A stretch of DNA of 64,000 bases from an uncultured Roseateles sp. (GCF_963422335.1 NZ_OY729424.1:1798001-1862000), one strand, 5' to 3'; shown: positions 44,304-54,054, counted from the stretch's first letter. The notes: a model not told the origin generated them from the letters alone. Program-made: numbers and translations.

Positions 44304-45734
44304 ATGTCCCGTGCCACCAAGATCGTCGCCACCCTGGGCCCCGCTTCGTCAACCCCGGAGGTGCTGGAACGCATGATCCGGGCCGGCGTCGACGTGGTGC
44401 GGCTGAACTTCTCGCACGGCAAGGCGCAGGACCATATCGACCGCGCGGTGATGGTGCGCGAGGCGGCCAGGGCGGCCGGCAAGTCGGTGGCCATCATGGC
44501 CGACCTGCAGGGTCCGAAGATCCGCGTCGGCAAGTTCGCCAACGGCAAGATCGAGCTGGTCAACGGCACCAGGTTCGTGCTGGACGCCGACCGCACCGAG
44601 CTGGGCAATGAAGAGGCTGTGGGCCTGGATTACAAGGAGTTGCCGCGCGATGTGAAGCCCGGCGACACCCTGCTGCTCAACGATGGCCTGCTGGTCTTGA
44701 TCGTCGAGGCGGTGCGCGGTGCGGCGGTGCACACCATCGTCAAGGTCGGCGGTGAGCTGTCGAACAACAAGGGCATCAACAAGCAGGGCGGCGGCCTGAC
44801 CGCACCGGCGCTGACCGGCAAGGACATGGAGGACATCAAGACGGCGATGAGCTTCCAGGCCGAGTACGTGGCGGTCAGCTTCCCGAAGAACGCCACCGAC
44901 ATGGAGATGGCCCGCCAGCTCTGCAATGTGGCCGGCGAACCCTACCGCCACAAGCCGGGGCTGATTGCCAAGATCGAGCGTTCGGAGGCGATCCCGCACC
45001 TGGAGTCCATCCTGAAGGCCAGCGACGGCATCATGGTCGCTCGCGGCGATCTTGCGGTTGAAGTGGGCAACGCGGCCGTGCCGGCGCTGCAGAAACGCAT
45101 GATCAAGCTGGCCCGCGAGCTGGACAAGGTGGCGATCACGGCCACGCAGATGATGGAGTCCATGATCGTCAACCCGGTGCCCACACGCGCCGAGGTGTCG
45201 GACGTGGCCAATGCGGTGCTGGACGGCACCGATGCGGTGATGCTCAGCGCCGAAACGGCCGCCGGCAAGTACCCGGTCGAAACCATTGAGCAGATGGCCG
45301 CGATCGCGCTGGAGGCCGAGCGCGCCGAGTTCGTGAGTCTCGACACCGACTTCGCCGGCCGCCAGTTCGGCCGCATCGACCAGTCGATCGCCATGGGCGC
45401 GCTGTTCACCGCCTTCCACCTCGGCTGCAAGGCCATCGTGGCGCTGACCGAATCGGGCTCCACCGCGCTGTGGATGAGCCGCCATCGCATCCAGGTGCCC
45501 ATCTTCGCGCTGACCACGCAGCCGCTGAGCCAGACCAAGATGACGCTGTACCGCAATGTGCGGCCGCTGCTGATGCCCAAGTTCGAGGACCGCGACACGG
45601 CGCTGGCCGCCGCCGAGAAGCTGCTGGTGGACCAGGGCGTGCTGATGCCGGGCGACACCTATGCCATCACCTGCGGCGAGCCCATGGGCTACCCCGGCGG
45701 CACCAATATGTTGAAGGTCTGCCGCGTGGCGTGA
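44304..45734 (+). CDS. pyk: pyruvate kinase
   Basis: The 476-residue enzyme makes pyruvate and ATP from phosphoenolpyruvate. Motifs include KIVATLGPAS, RLNFSHG, IMADLQGPKIR, the metal/substrate segment LIAKIERSEAI, IMVARGDLAVE and ITATQMMESMI. The C-terminal allosteric domain is present. A GATAAT element at 44262-44267 could be its -10. It is followed by the aldolase gene. Confidence 0.96.
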   Translation: MSRATKIVATLGPASSTPEVLERMIRAGVDVVRLNFSHGKAQDHIDRAVMVREAARAAGKSVAIMADLQGPKIRVGKFANGKIELVNGTRFVLDADRTELGNEEAVGLDYKELPRDVKPGDTLLLNDGLLVLIVEAVRGAAVHTIVKVGGELSNNKGINKQGGGLTAPALTGKDMEDIKTAMSFQAEYVAVSFPKNATDMEMARQLCNVAGEPYRHKPGLIAKIERSEAIPHLESILKASDGIMVARGDLAVEVGNAAVPALQKRMIKLARELDKVAITATQMMESMIVNPVPTRAEVSDVANAVLDGTDAVMLSAETAAGKYPVETIEQMAAIALEAERAEFVSLDTDFAGRQFGRIDQSIAMGALFTAFHLGCKAIVALTESGSTALWMSRHRIQVPIFALTTQPLSQTKMTLYRNVRPLLMPKFEDRDTALAAAEKLLVDQGVLMPGDTYAITCGEPMGYPGGTNMLKVCRVA

Positions 45735-45807
45735 GGCCCGGGGCCCCCGCATTCCGAGGTGCAGGTTCGGCGCCTGTGCGGTGGCCGCGCCGGTAGAATC
45801 AGCCAGA

Positions 45808-45825
45808 GTTACGGCGCGGTTACGG
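45808..45825 (+). repeat. 11-bp-spaced GTTACGG direct repeat in the fba leader
   Basis: GTTACGG occurs at 45808-45814 and 45819-45825. A TAGAAT -10-like hexamer is just upstream (45794-45799). The pair is one helical turn apart, so a regulator site is possible, but chance cannot be excluded. Confidence 0.35.
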
Positions 45826-45881
45826 GGTTGGGGCCTTCGCCCCTGAGCGCGCGCACCGGTTTTTCAACTTAGGGGACTCTC

Positions 45882-46946
45882 ATGGCACTCGTTTCCATGC
45901 GCCAATTGCTGGACCATGCGGCCGTCAACGGCTACGGCATTCCGGCATTCAACGTCAACAATCTGGAGCAGGTCCAGGCCGTGATGGCCGCCGCCGATGA
46001 GGTCGGCGCACCGGTGATACTGCAGGCCTCGGCCGGCGCCCGCAAATATGCCGGCGAAAGCTTCATCAAGCACCTGATTCAGGCCGCTGTCGAGGCCTAT
46101 CCCCACATCCCGCTGGTGATGCATCAGGACCATGGCACCAGCCCCAAGATCTGCGAAGGCGCGATCAATCTGGGCTTCGGTTCGGTGATGATGGACGGCT
46201 CGCTGATGGAGGACGGCAAGACACCGGCCTCGTTCGAATACAACATGGAGGTGACCCGGCGCGTGGTCGAGATGTCGCACCGGGTTGGCGTCACCGTCGA
46301 GGGCGAGCTGGGCTGCCTGGGCAATCTTGAAACCGGCGAAGCCGGCGAGGAAGACGGCGTCGGCGCCGAGGGCAAGCTGGACCACAGCCAGATGCTGACC
46401 GATCCCGAGGAGGCCGCCGTCTTCGTCAAGGCCACCCAGCTGGACGCGCTGGCCATCGCCATCGGCACCAGCCACGGCGCCTACAAGTTCTCGCGCAAGC
46501 CCACCGGCGATATCCTGGCCATCGGCCGCGTGAAGGAAATCCACAAGCGCATTCCCAACACCCATCTGGTGATGCACGGCTCGTCGTCGGTGCCGCAGGA
46601 ACTGCTGGCCATCATCAACCAGTACGGCGGCAAGATGAAGGAAACCTTTGGCGTGCCGGTCGAGGAGATCCAGGAAGCGATCAAGCACGGCGTGCGCAAG
46701 ATCAATATCGACACCGACATCCGCCTGGCGATGACCGGTGCGGTGCGCAAATTCCTGGCCGAGAACCCCGAGAAGTTCGACGCCCGCGAATGGCTGAAGC
46801 CGGCGCGCGAGGCGGCCAAGGCGATCTGCAAGCAGCGTTATATGGAGTTTGGCTGCGAAGGCCAGGCCAGCAAGATCCAACCCCGCACCCTGGTCGACAT
46901 CGCCGCCGCCTATGCGCGCGGCGAGCTGAATCAGGTCGTGCAGTAA
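45882..46946 (+). CDS. fba: class II fructose-bisphosphate aldolase
   Basis: The 354-residue zinc aldolase belongs to the subtype found in Burkholderiales and in Calvin-cycle operons. Metal ligands lie in MHQDHG and GTSHGAY, with HGSSSVP as the third; INIDTDIRLA is the phosphate-binding region. It works in glycolysis/gluconeogenesis with the adjacent pyk and upstream pgk. A terminator follows at 46984. Confidence 0.96.
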   Translation: MALVSMRQLLDHAAVNGYGIPAFNVNNLEQVQAVMAAADEVGAPVILQASAGARKYAGESFIKHLIQAAVEAYPHIPLVMHQDHGTSPKICEGAINLGFGSVMMDGSLMEDGKTPASFEYNMEVTRRVVEMSHRVGVTVEGELGCLGNLETGEAGEEDGVGAEGKLDHSQMLTDPEEAAVFVKATQLDALAIAIGTSHGAYKFSRKPTGDILAIGRVKEIHKRIPNTHLVMHGSSSVPQELLAIINQYGGKMKETFGVPVEEIQEAIKHGVRKINIDTDIRLAMTGAVRKFLAENPEKFDAREWLKPAREAAKAICKQRYMEFGCEGQASKIQPRTLVDIAAAYARGELNQVVQ

Positions 46947-46983
46947 AGCGCATCCACAACAAGAAGGACGCATCGCGAATCTT

Positions 46984-47018
46984 GCCCGCCGCGCTGTCTC
47001 AGCCCGGCGGGCTTTTTT
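46984..47018 (+). terminator. rho-independent terminator after fba
   Basis: GCCCGCCG and CGGCGGGC form a perfect 8-bp stem around a 13-nt loop, followed by TTTTTT. Confidence 0.9.
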
Positions 47019-47065
47019 GTATCGAGCAGCGCCTAAAATCCAGCCTTCTCTGACGGAACCCCACC

Positions 47066-47962
47066 ATGACCGCTGCCCTGCTCGAATCGTCGCTGACCTC
47101 GCTCCCCCTGATTGCCCGTGGCAAGGTGCGCGAAAACTATGCGGTGGGCACGGACCGCATCCTGATGGTGGCCAGCGACCGGCTCTCGGCCTTCGACGTC
47201 ATCATGGGCGAGCCCATCCCCGGCAAGGGGGCGCTGCTGACGCAGATGGCGCTGTTCTGGTTCAAGCAGCTCGATGGCATCGTGCCGAATCACCTCACCG
47301 GCGATGATCCGCTGTCGGTCGTCACCGAGGCCGAGAAGGCCCAGGTGGGTGAGCGCTCGATGCTGGTCAAGCGCCTCAAGCCGCTGCCGGTCGAGGCGGT
47401 GGTGCGCGGCTATCTGGCCGGCAGCGGCTGGGCCGAATATCAAAGGAACGGCGAGGTCTGCGGCGTCAAGCTGCCGGCGGGCCTGAAGAACGCCAGCAAG
47501 CTGCCCGAGCCCATCTTCACCCCGGCCACCAAGGCCGAGATGGGTGACCACGACGAGAACATCTCGTTCGACAAGATGGTCGAGATCATTGGCGCCGATC
47601 TGGCCACCCGCGTGCGTGACATCTCGATCACGCTGTACCGCCGCGCCGCCGACTTTGCGCTCAGCAAGGGCATCATCATTGCCGACACCAAGTTCGAGTT
47701 CGGCCTCGATGCCGATGGCACCCTGACCCTGATGGACGAGGTGCTGACGCCCGACTCCTCGCGCTACTGGCCGGTCGAGAGCTATGCCGAGGGCATCAAC
47801 CCGCCCAGCTACGACAAGCAGTTCGTGCGCGACTGGCTGGAGCAGGCCACGGTGGACGGCAAGCCCTGGGGCAAGGTGGCCCCGGCCCCGGCCCTGCCGG
47901 CCGAGGTGATTGCCAAGACCAAGGCGAAGTATGAGGAAGCCCTCGCGCGCCTGACCCAATGA
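47066..47962 (+). CDS. purC: phosphoribosylaminoimidazole-succinocarboxamide synthase
   Basis: The 298-residue enzyme joins aspartate to CAIR in purine synthesis. It shows GKVRENYAVG, ASDRLSAFDVIMGEPIPGKG, VRGYLAGSGW and IADTKFEFG, the longer (about 300-residue) type. TAAAAT at 47034-47039 is a likely -10. Its last 4 bp overlap the next gene. Confidence 0.96.
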   Translation: MTAALLESSLTSLPLIARGKVRENYAVGTDRILMVASDRLSAFDVIMGEPIPGKGALLTQMALFWFKQLDGIVPNHLTGDDPLSVVTEAEKAQVGERSMLVKRLKPLPVEAVVRGYLAGSGWAEYQRNGEVCGVKLPAGLKNASKLPEPIFTPATKAEMGDHDENISFDKMVEIIGADLATRVRDISITLYRRAADFALSKGIIIADTKFEFGLDADGTLTLMDEVLTPDSSRYWPVESYAEGINPPSYDKQFVRDWLEQATVDGKPWGKVAPAPALPAEVIAKTKAKYEEALARLTQ

Positions 47963-49074
47963 GCCCGGCCATGCTGCTGACCTCCCGATTGAGCAAAAGC
48001 CTTGAGCGCGACATCGCCAAGGCCGGCAACCCGATCGAGCTGGCCTGCCTAAAGGCGCAGCGCGCCATTCTGCTGATGCGCCATGGTCATCTGCCCGAGG
48101 CGCGCGAGGTCTTGACGGTGCTGCACCAGCAGGCTTTCCAGTACCCGAATCCGGCCCTGGGCGCCTGGCTGCATCTGGCCGAGGGCCTGATGAGCTACTA
48201 CACCGACTTCAGCAGCAGCGCCCGCGACAAGGTGCTGCGCGCCCATGCCATCAGCCGCGGTGCCGGCATGCTGCCGCTGCAGGCGCTCAGCGCGGCCTGG
48301 TTGGCGCACATCCACTTCGCCGAGCACCAGGTCGAGCCCATGGTGCTGTACCTGGCCGAGACCTTGCGTCTGGCCGCCCCCGATCATCATGCCGCGCGCA
48401 GCCGTGCCTGCATGGTGGCTGCGCAGAGCTACCACTTCGCCGACCGCATGGGCCCGGCCAACGCCTGGTATATGCGGGCCCGTACCCATGCCAATGCCGA
48501 GGGTGATGACGCCACCCTGTCGCATCTGATCCACAACATGGCCCAGCTGCGCACTGCCCAGGCTCGCCGGGCCGATCTGTCGGGTCGGCCCCGCGCTGCC
48601 GACGGCGGGCTGATGCTGGGCGCCGATTCCATCCAGCACTACGACGAGGCGGTCGGCGGCTCGGCCATGGAGGGCCTGGTGCCGATACTGCGCGCTCAGG
48701 TGCTGGTGGTGGAGGGCGATTTCGCCGCTGCCCAGGCCCTGTACGAGGAGCATCTGCCGCGCGCCATGTCACTGGGCCTGGCCCGGCTGGGTAGCAGCCT
48801 GCTGGCCGATCTGGCCTGGTGCCGTGTCAACAACGGCCAGAACGAGCACGCGCTGCAACAGGCCCATGAGTCCGAGGTCGAGCTGGACCCGGATTGCGAT
48901 GTCGATGACCGCGCCGCCACCCACGCGCGGCTGGCCCAGGTCTACACGGCGCTGGGTGATGTGGCCGCGGCGCGGCGCCACACCGATCTGGCCGAGAGCG
49001 CCTGGCTGGCGTTTGACGTCCAGCAGCGGCAGTGGGCCGAGGCGCTGGATGAGGGGTTGAGCGGGCTGGCTTAA
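47959..49074 (+). CDS. TPR-like helical-repeat hypothetical protein
   Basis: The 371-residue protein is almost wholly amphipathic helices with TPR-like pairs (for example GHLPEAREVLTVLHQQA, GDFAAAQALYEEHLPRA and ALGDVAAARRHTDLA), resembling the C-terminal region of MalT-type regulators. There is no signal peptide, membrane span or DNA-binding domain. It overlaps purC by 4 bp, so it is translationally coupled to purine synthesis, yet no role is known. Confidence 0.75.
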   Translation: MSPAMLLTSRLSKSLERDIAKAGNPIELACLKAQRAILLMRHGHLPEAREVLTVLHQQAFQYPNPALGAWLHLAEGLMSYYTDFSSSARDKVLRAHAISRGAGMLPLQALSAAWLAHIHFAEHQVEPMVLYLAETLRLAAPDHHAARSRACMVAAQSYHFADRMGPANAWYMRARTHANAEGDDATLSHLIHNMAQLRTAQARRADLSGRPRAADGGLMLGADSIQHYDEAVGGSAMEGLVPILRAQVLVVEGDFAAAQALYEEHLPRAMSLGLARLGSSLLADLAWCRVNNGQNEHALQQAHESEVELDPDCDVDDRAATHARLAQVYTALGDVAAARRHTDLAESAWLAFDVQQRQWAEALDEGLSGLA

Positions 49075-49149
49075 GACCAAAGACCCAGTCAGTTGGGGAC
49101 AGAGCTTTCGGCCACGCTGCGCGTGGAGCTCAAGGTCTGTCCCGCAAGG

Positions 49150-50106
49150 TCAGAACAGGGCCATGCTCAGCTTGCGCCGATACTGATCCAGCACCGGATC
49201 GCTGGGCTCCACATGGGCTCGGCCGGCAATCTCCAGCGCACCCTTCTTGACCTCGGCCGCGGCCACCTTGGGCGCGGGCTTGGTCATCAGCTCGAGGATG
49301 GCGACATAGGTCTTGCGCGCCAGTTCGCCGTTCCAGGCCTTGTCGCGCATGATGATTTCCAGCAGCTCGTCCATCGCGGCGGTGAACTGCTGGCCGGCCA
49401 GCAGCGACTGGGCCAGCTCGAAACGGGCGTCGAAGTCGCGCTTGTTGGTGGCAATCGCCTGGGCCAGCGCGTCGACATCGCGCGCTTGTGGGGCAGATTG
49501 GCAGGCGCGCAGCCAGGTGGCCAGCGCGGCCAGGCGCGGATTCGGGGTCAGCGTGTCGGCGGCCTTGGCGGCCAGCGGGGCGAAGGCCTCGGTGGCGGCG
49601 GCCGTCTGGCCGATCTCCAGCAGCGCGCGGACGAAATCAAAGCGGGCCGCTTCGTTGCCGGAGTCCTTGGCCAGGGTGTCCTGCAGGCGCTGCAGCGCGG
49701 CCTCGGTGTCGCCCTCGGCCAGCAGCTCCTCGGCCTCGGCCAATTCCTCCTCGGCCTCCATCGCCTCGGTGCTGGGCACATGCTTGTCCAGGAACTCGCG
49801 GATCTGCGCCTCGGGCAGGGCGCCGACAAAGCCGTCCACCGGCTGGCCGCCGACAAACATCACGCAGAACGGGATGCTGCGCACGCCGAAGGCCTGGCTC
49901 AGCTGGCTGGAGATCTCGGGCTGCTCATCGCTGTTGAGCTTGGTCAGCTTGAAGCGGCCGGCATAGGCGACTTCCAGCTTCTCCAGCAGCGGACCCAGGG
50001 CCTTGCAGGGGCCGCACCAGGGGGCCCAGATGTCGAGCAGGACGGGTTGCTGCATCGATGCCTGCAGCAGTTCGGATTCGAAGTTCTGGATCGTGATGTC
50101 GGTCAT
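49150..50106 (-). CDS. cnoX: thioredoxin-TPR co-chaperone, CnoX (YbbN) type
   Basis: The 318-residue protein has an N-terminal thioredoxin domain with a full redox site WAPWCGPCK (Cys31, Cys34) and a C-terminal TPR-like region (about 125-318). E. coli CnoX lacks a classic CxxC; many beta-proteobacterial members keep it. It likely protects cytosolic proteins under oxidative stress and delivers them to chaperones. The ATG at 50106 is preferred over one at 50115. It faces against the flanking purine genes. Confidence 0.92.
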   Translation of the reverse strand: MTDITIQNFESELLQASMQQPVLLDIWAPWCGPCKALGPLLEKLEVAYAGRFKLTKLNSDEQPEISSQLSQAFGVRSIPFCVMFVGGQPVDGFVGALPEAQIREFLDKHVPSTEAMEAEEELAEAEELLAEGDTEAALQRLQDTLAKDSGNEAARFDFVRALLEIGQTAAATEAFAPLAAKAADTLTPNPRLAALATWLRACQSAPQARDVDALAQAIATNKRDFDARFELAQSLLAGQQFTAAMDELLEIIMRDKAWNGELARKTYVAILELMTKPAPKVAAAEVKKGALEIAGRAHVEPSDPVLDQYRRKLSMALF

Positions 50107-50177
50107 GGCCTGCACTGCAAAAGAGAGCGTAAGGAGGAACGTGGCGCCCGCCGCCTACAATTCAAGGCTTACTAGCA

Positions 50178-50687
50178 ATGGAGCGAGCCTTGACGAGCGC
50201 CTCTCCCGTGGTTGGTGTGGTGATGGGCTCCAGCAGCGACTGGGAAACCCTCAAGCACGCCGCCGACATTCTCGCCGAGTTCGGCATCGCCTTCGAAACC
50301 CGTGTGGTTTCGGCCCATCGCATGCCCGACGATATGTTCGCCTATGCCGAGGCCGCGGTCGGCCGTGGCCTGAAGGCCATCATCGCCGGTGCCGGCGGTG
50401 CCGCCCATCTGCCCGGCATGCTGGCCGCCAAGACGGTGGTGCCGGTGCTGGGCGTGCCGGTGGCCAGCCGCCATCTGCAGGGCGTCGATTCGCTGCATTC
50501 GATCGTGCAGATGCCCAAGGGCATTCCGGTGGCCACCTTTGCCATCGGCACGGCCGGGGCTGGCAATGCCGCGCTGTTCGCGATTGCGATGCTGGCCAAT
50601 GAGCAGCCCGAGCTGCGCGCGAAGCTGGAGGCCTTCCGCGCCCGCCAGACCGAGGTGGCGCGGGCGATGACCCAGGATCTCAAGTGA
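50178..50687 (+). CDS. purE: N5-carboxyaminoimidazole ribonucleotide mutase
   Basis: The 169-residue class I PurE isomerises N5-CAIR to CAIR. It has VGVVMGSSSDW near the start, SAHRMPD with the active-site His, and GAGGAAHLPGM. TACAAT at 50156-50161 is a likely -10. It overlaps purK by 4 bp. Confidence 0.96.
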   Translation: MERALTSASPVVGVVMGSSSDWETLKHAADILAEFGIAFETRVVSAHRMPDDMFAYAEAAVGRGLKAIIAGAGGAAHLPGMLAAKTVVPVLGVPVASRHLQGVDSLHSIVQMPKGIPVATFAIGTAGAGNAALFAIAMLANEQPELRAKLEAFRARQTEVARAMTQDLK

Positions 50688-51868
50688 GCGCGGTGTTCCT
50701 GCCCGGCTCGGTGGATGAGCAGGGCCGCCCCGCCGCGGTCGGTGTGATGGGCGGCGGCCAGTTGGGCCGCATGTTCGTCCATGCCGCGCAGACGCTGGGC
50801 TTCGAGGTTGTCGTGCTCGATCCGGATGCCAACAGCCCGGCCGGCGCCGCGGCGCAGACGCAGATCCAGACCGCCTATCTCGATGCCGGCGGCCTGGCCG
50901 AGCTGGCGCAGCGCTGCGTGGCCATCACCACCGAGTTCGAGAACGTGCCTGCCGCGGCGCTGCAGACGCTGGCACGGCAGCGCCCGGTCGCGCCCTCGGG
51001 CGAGGCCGTGGCCGTCTGCCAGGACCGTGCCGCCGAGAAGGCGCATTTCGCCGGCTGCGGCGTGCCCTGTGCGCCGTTTGCGGTGATAGAGACGCCCGCG
51101 CATCTGGCGGCCGTCGATGAAGCGCTGTTGCCCGGCATCCTGAAGACGGCCCGTCTGGGCTATGACGGCAAGGGCCAGGTGCGCGTGCGCAGCCGGGCCG
51201 AGCTGGCGCAGGCCTGGGCCGACTTGAAACAGGCGCCCTGCGTGCTGGAGCAGATGCTGCCGCTGGAGCGCGAGATCAGCGTCATCGTCGCGCGCTCGGC
51301 CGGCGGCGACATCGTCCACTTCCCGGTGCAGCAGAACCTGCACCGCGAGGGCATTCTGGCGCTGACCCAGGTGCCGGCGCCCGACGTGCCTGCGGCCCTG
51401 CAGCAGGAGGCCGTCGCCTGCGCCCGGCGCATTGCCGAGTCGCTGCACTATGTTGGCGTGCTGTGCGTCGAGTTCTTCCTGCTGCGCGATGGCCGCCTGG
51501 TCGCCAACGAGATGGCGCCCCGCCCGCACAACTCCGGCCACTACAGCATCGATGCCTGCGATCTGTCGCAGTTCGACTGCCAGCTGCGTGCGATGACCGG
51601 CCTGCCACTGGTGCAGCCGCGCCTGCATTCGCCCTGTGCCATGGTCAATCTGCTCGGCGATCTGTGGTTTGACGATCAAGGCCAGCAGCGCACCCCGGCC
51701 TGGGACCAGTTGCTGGCCCTGCCCGGCGTGCACCTGCACCTCTACGGCAAGACCGAGGCCCGCCCCGGCCGCAAGATGGGCCATCTGACCTTGACGGCGG
51801 CCACCGCCGAGCAGGCACTGGCCACTGCCAACCGAGCGGCGGCCCTGCTCGGTCTGCCGGGGTTTTGA
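50684..51868 (+). CDS. purK: N5-carboxyaminoimidazole ribonucleotide synthase
   Basis: The 394-residue ATP-grasp enzyme makes N5-CAIR from AIR, ATP and bicarbonate, supplying PurE. It begins with GVMGGGQLGRM, has TARLGYDGKGQ and the ATP-grasp motifs EISVIVAR and NEMAPRPHNSGHY. It is translationally coupled to purE. Confidence 0.96.
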   Translation: MSAVFLPGSVDEQGRPAAVGVMGGGQLGRMFVHAAQTLGFEVVVLDPDANSPAGAAAQTQIQTAYLDAGGLAELAQRCVAITTEFENVPAAALQTLARQRPVAPSGEAVAVCQDRAAEKAHFAGCGVPCAPFAVIETPAHLAAVDEALLPGILKTARLGYDGKGQVRVRSRAELAQAWADLKQAPCVLEQMLPLEREISVIVARSAGGDIVHFPVQQNLHREGILALTQVPAPDVPAALQQEAVACARRIAESLHYVGVLCVEFFLLRDGRLVANEMAPRPHNSGHYSIDACDLSQFDCQLRAMTGLPLVQPRLHSPCAMVNLLGDLWFDDQGQQRTPAWDQLLALPGVHLHLYGKTEARPGRKMGHLTLTAATAEQALATANRAAALLGLPGF

Positions 51869-51870
51869 CC

Positions 51871-52860
51871 ATGCTGGTTCCGGGCAACGATCCTGCCGCG
51901 CTGGCCGAGGGCGCCAAGCGCCTGGCCGCAGGCGAACTGGTCGCCTTTCCGACCGAGACCGTCTACGGCCTGGGCGCCCGCGCCGACCAAGACGCGGCCG
52001 TGGCCAAGATCTTTGCCGCCAAGGGACGGCCCAGCGACCATCCTCTGATCGTTCACGTGCTGGATGAAGCCGATGCCGCGCTGTTCGCCAGCACCTTGCC
52101 GCCGGTGGCCCAGAAGCTGATGCAGGCCTTCTGGCCCGGGCCGCTGACGGTGATCGTGCCGCGCGCGCCCGGTCGGGGTGCCGCGGCCGCTGGCGGACAG
52201 GACAGCATCGGTCTGCGCTGCCCTGCCCACCCAGTCGCCCGCGCCCTGCTGCAGGCCGCGCGCGCCCAGGGCGTGCTGGGCGTCGCCGCACCGAGCGCCA
52301 ACCGCTTCGGCCGCGTCAGCCCGACCCATGCCGCCCATGTGGTCAGCGAATTCGAGCCCGGCCTGCTGGTGCTGGACGGGGGCGACTGCGAGGTCGGCAT
52401 CGAGTCCAGCATTGTCGACTGCAGCCGCGGCCGGCCGGTGCTGCTGCGACCGGGCGTGATCACCGCGGCGCAGATCGAGGCCGCCGCCGGTGAGGCGCTG
52501 GGCCAGCTTGACGCCGCAGCCCCCCGCGCCTCGGGTACGCTGGAGGCGCACTACGCCCCGGCCGCCACGGTGCGCCTGCTGACCCTGCCGGTACTGCGCG
52601 ACGCGCTTGCGCAGACGCCGCAACAGGGGCTTGAGGGTGTGGCGGTATATTCCCGGACGCTGAGCCCACGTGCGGGCTCTCTCGACAGGCCCATGCCTGA
52701 CGACGCAATTGCCGCCGCGCACGAGTTGTTTGCGGTGTTACGCGCGCTGGATGATGCCGGCGCGCGGCAGATCTGGATCGAATCGCCCGAACAGGACCCG
52801 GCCTGGGATGGTGTGCGCGACCGCTTGACGCGGGCCGCTGCCGCCACCCCCGAGGCCTAG
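51871..52860 (+). CDS. tsaC: L-threonylcarbamoyladenylate synthase, Sua5 type
   Basis: The 329-residue enzyme makes the threonylcarbamoyl-AMP used for tRNA t6A. The YrdC domain shows FPTETVYGLGARA, KGRP..HPLIVH, WPGPLTVIV and APSANRFGRVSPT; the C-terminal ~110 residues form the extra Sua5 domain. The ATG at 51871, 2 bp after the purK stop, is preferred over a TTG overlapping it. Its partner tsaB is nearby at 56051. Confidence 0.94.
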   Translation: MLVPGNDPAALAEGAKRLAAGELVAFPTETVYGLGARADQDAAVAKIFAAKGRPSDHPLIVHVLDEADAALFASTLPPVAQKLMQAFWPGPLTVIVPRAPGRGAAAAGGQDSIGLRCPAHPVARALLQAARAQGVLGVAAPSANRFGRVSPTHAAHVVSEFEPGLLVLDGGDCEVGIESSIVDCSRGRPVLLRPGVITAAQIEAAAGEALGQLDAAAPRASGTLEAHYAPAATVRLLTLPVLRDALAQTPQQGLEGVAVYSRTLSPRAGSLDRPMPDDAIAAAHELFAVLRALDDAGARQIWIESPEQDPAWDGVRDRLTRAAAATPEA

Positions 52861-52899
52861 TGCGATGATGACAAGTGTGATGATGGAGCGAGTGTTTTC

Positions 52900-53895
52900 A
52901 TGAAGATGTTCAAGCAAGGCCTGCGTGCCCTCTGGTGTGGCGCTGCGGCGGCCCTGATGTTGTCGGCCTGTGGCGGCGGCGGCGGTCAGGTGGAACCGTT
53001 CAAGCCCACGCGCATCATTGCGCTTGGTGACGAGAGCAGCCTGATCACGCCGGCCGGCAAGAAGTACTCGGTCAATGCGCTGGTGACCCAGACCGATGCC
53101 ACCTTGCCCGACAAGCTCGATTGCAAGAGCAATCCGATCTGGGTGCAGACGGTGGCCACCAACTTCGGCCTGGTGTTCCCGCAATGCAACCCGGACAACG
53201 TGGTCACCACCAATGGCGTGATGTATGCCCAGGTCGGCGCCAAGGTGGCCGACGTCAAGGCGCAGATCGATGCCCATCTGGCCAGCGGCAGCTTCAATCC
53301 CAAGGACCTGGTGACGGTGCTGGTGGGCATGCACGACGTGCTGGAGCTGTACAACCAGTATCCGGCCCAAAGCCAGGCCACGCTGCTGGCCCAGGCCGAG
53401 CAGCGCGGGCAGGCGCTGGCCGATCAGGTCAACCGCATCGTCAATGCCAACGGCCGCGCGATCTTTGTGCTGACCCCCGATATGGGCCTGACGCCGTTTG
53501 CGCTGGCTGAAAAGGCAGCCAAGCCGGCCAGCGGTTCGGACCAGGACCGCGCCGCCTTCCTGACCAGCCTGAGCGCCCGCTTCAACAGCAAGCTGCGCCT
53601 GGGGGTCATCAACGACGGCCGCCTGATCGGCCTGGTCAACGGCGCCGAAATGACGCAGCTGATAGTCGCCTTCCCCGGCAGCTACGGCTTTGTCAATGTC
53701 GACAAGGTGGCCTGCAATGTGGCGCTGCCGGACTGCACGACCAAGACCATGAGCTCGTCCACCGACGCTGCCGGTGCCGTGACTGCGGCCGATGGCACCA
53801 CCTGGCTGTGGGCCGACTCCATACACTTCGGTGCGGGCATGCACACCCGCCTGGGATCGACCGCCTACTCGGCCGCCAGCATCCACCCGTTCTGA
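52900..53895 (+). CDS. SGNH-hydrolase-like lipoprotein with degenerate active site
   Basis: The 331-residue lipoprotein (lipobox LSAC, Cys24) has an SGNH/GDSL-type layout, but the catalytic blocks are altered. Block I reads GDESS instead of GDSL, so Glu45 stands at the nucleophile place. Block III reads GMHD instead of GGND. Block V keeps DSIHFG. It is probably a non-catalytic relative of the esterase at 54117, or uses Ser46 in a shifted site. A terminator follows. Confidence 0.78.
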   Translation: MKMFKQGLRALWCGAAAALMLSACGGGGGQVEPFKPTRIIALGDESSLITPAGKKYSVNALVTQTDATLPDKLDCKSNPIWVQTVATNFGLVFPQCNPDNVVTTNGVMYAQVGAKVADVKAQIDAHLASGSFNPKDLVTVLVGMHDVLELYNQYPAQSQATLLAQAEQRGQALADQVNRIVNANGRAIFVLTPDMGLTPFALAEKAAKPASGSDQDRAAFLTSLSARFNSKLRLGVINDGRLIGLVNGAEMTQLIVAFPGSYGFVNVDKVACNVALPDCTTKTMSSSTDAAGAVTAADGTTWLWADSIHFGAGMHTRLGSTAYSAASIHPF

Positions 53896-53939
53896 TCCGG
53901 GGCTTGCCCTCCAGGCGGGCCTCAACCGGCCCCAACAGA

Positions 53940-53962
53940 CCCCGCCGCCGGCGGGGTTTTTT
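53940..53962 (+). terminator. rho-independent terminator after the first SGNH gene
   Basis: CCCCGCC-gcc-GGCGGGG followed by TTTTTT, 45 bp after the stop. Confidence 0.88.
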
Positions 53963-54054
53963 ATTGGGCGCCTGCTGTTTTAGATCTGTGCGCCTAAGCC
54001 GGGTTTTCCCGTGATACGCCCTTTGGAGGCCGGCCTATAGTGACCGCCTGCCCA

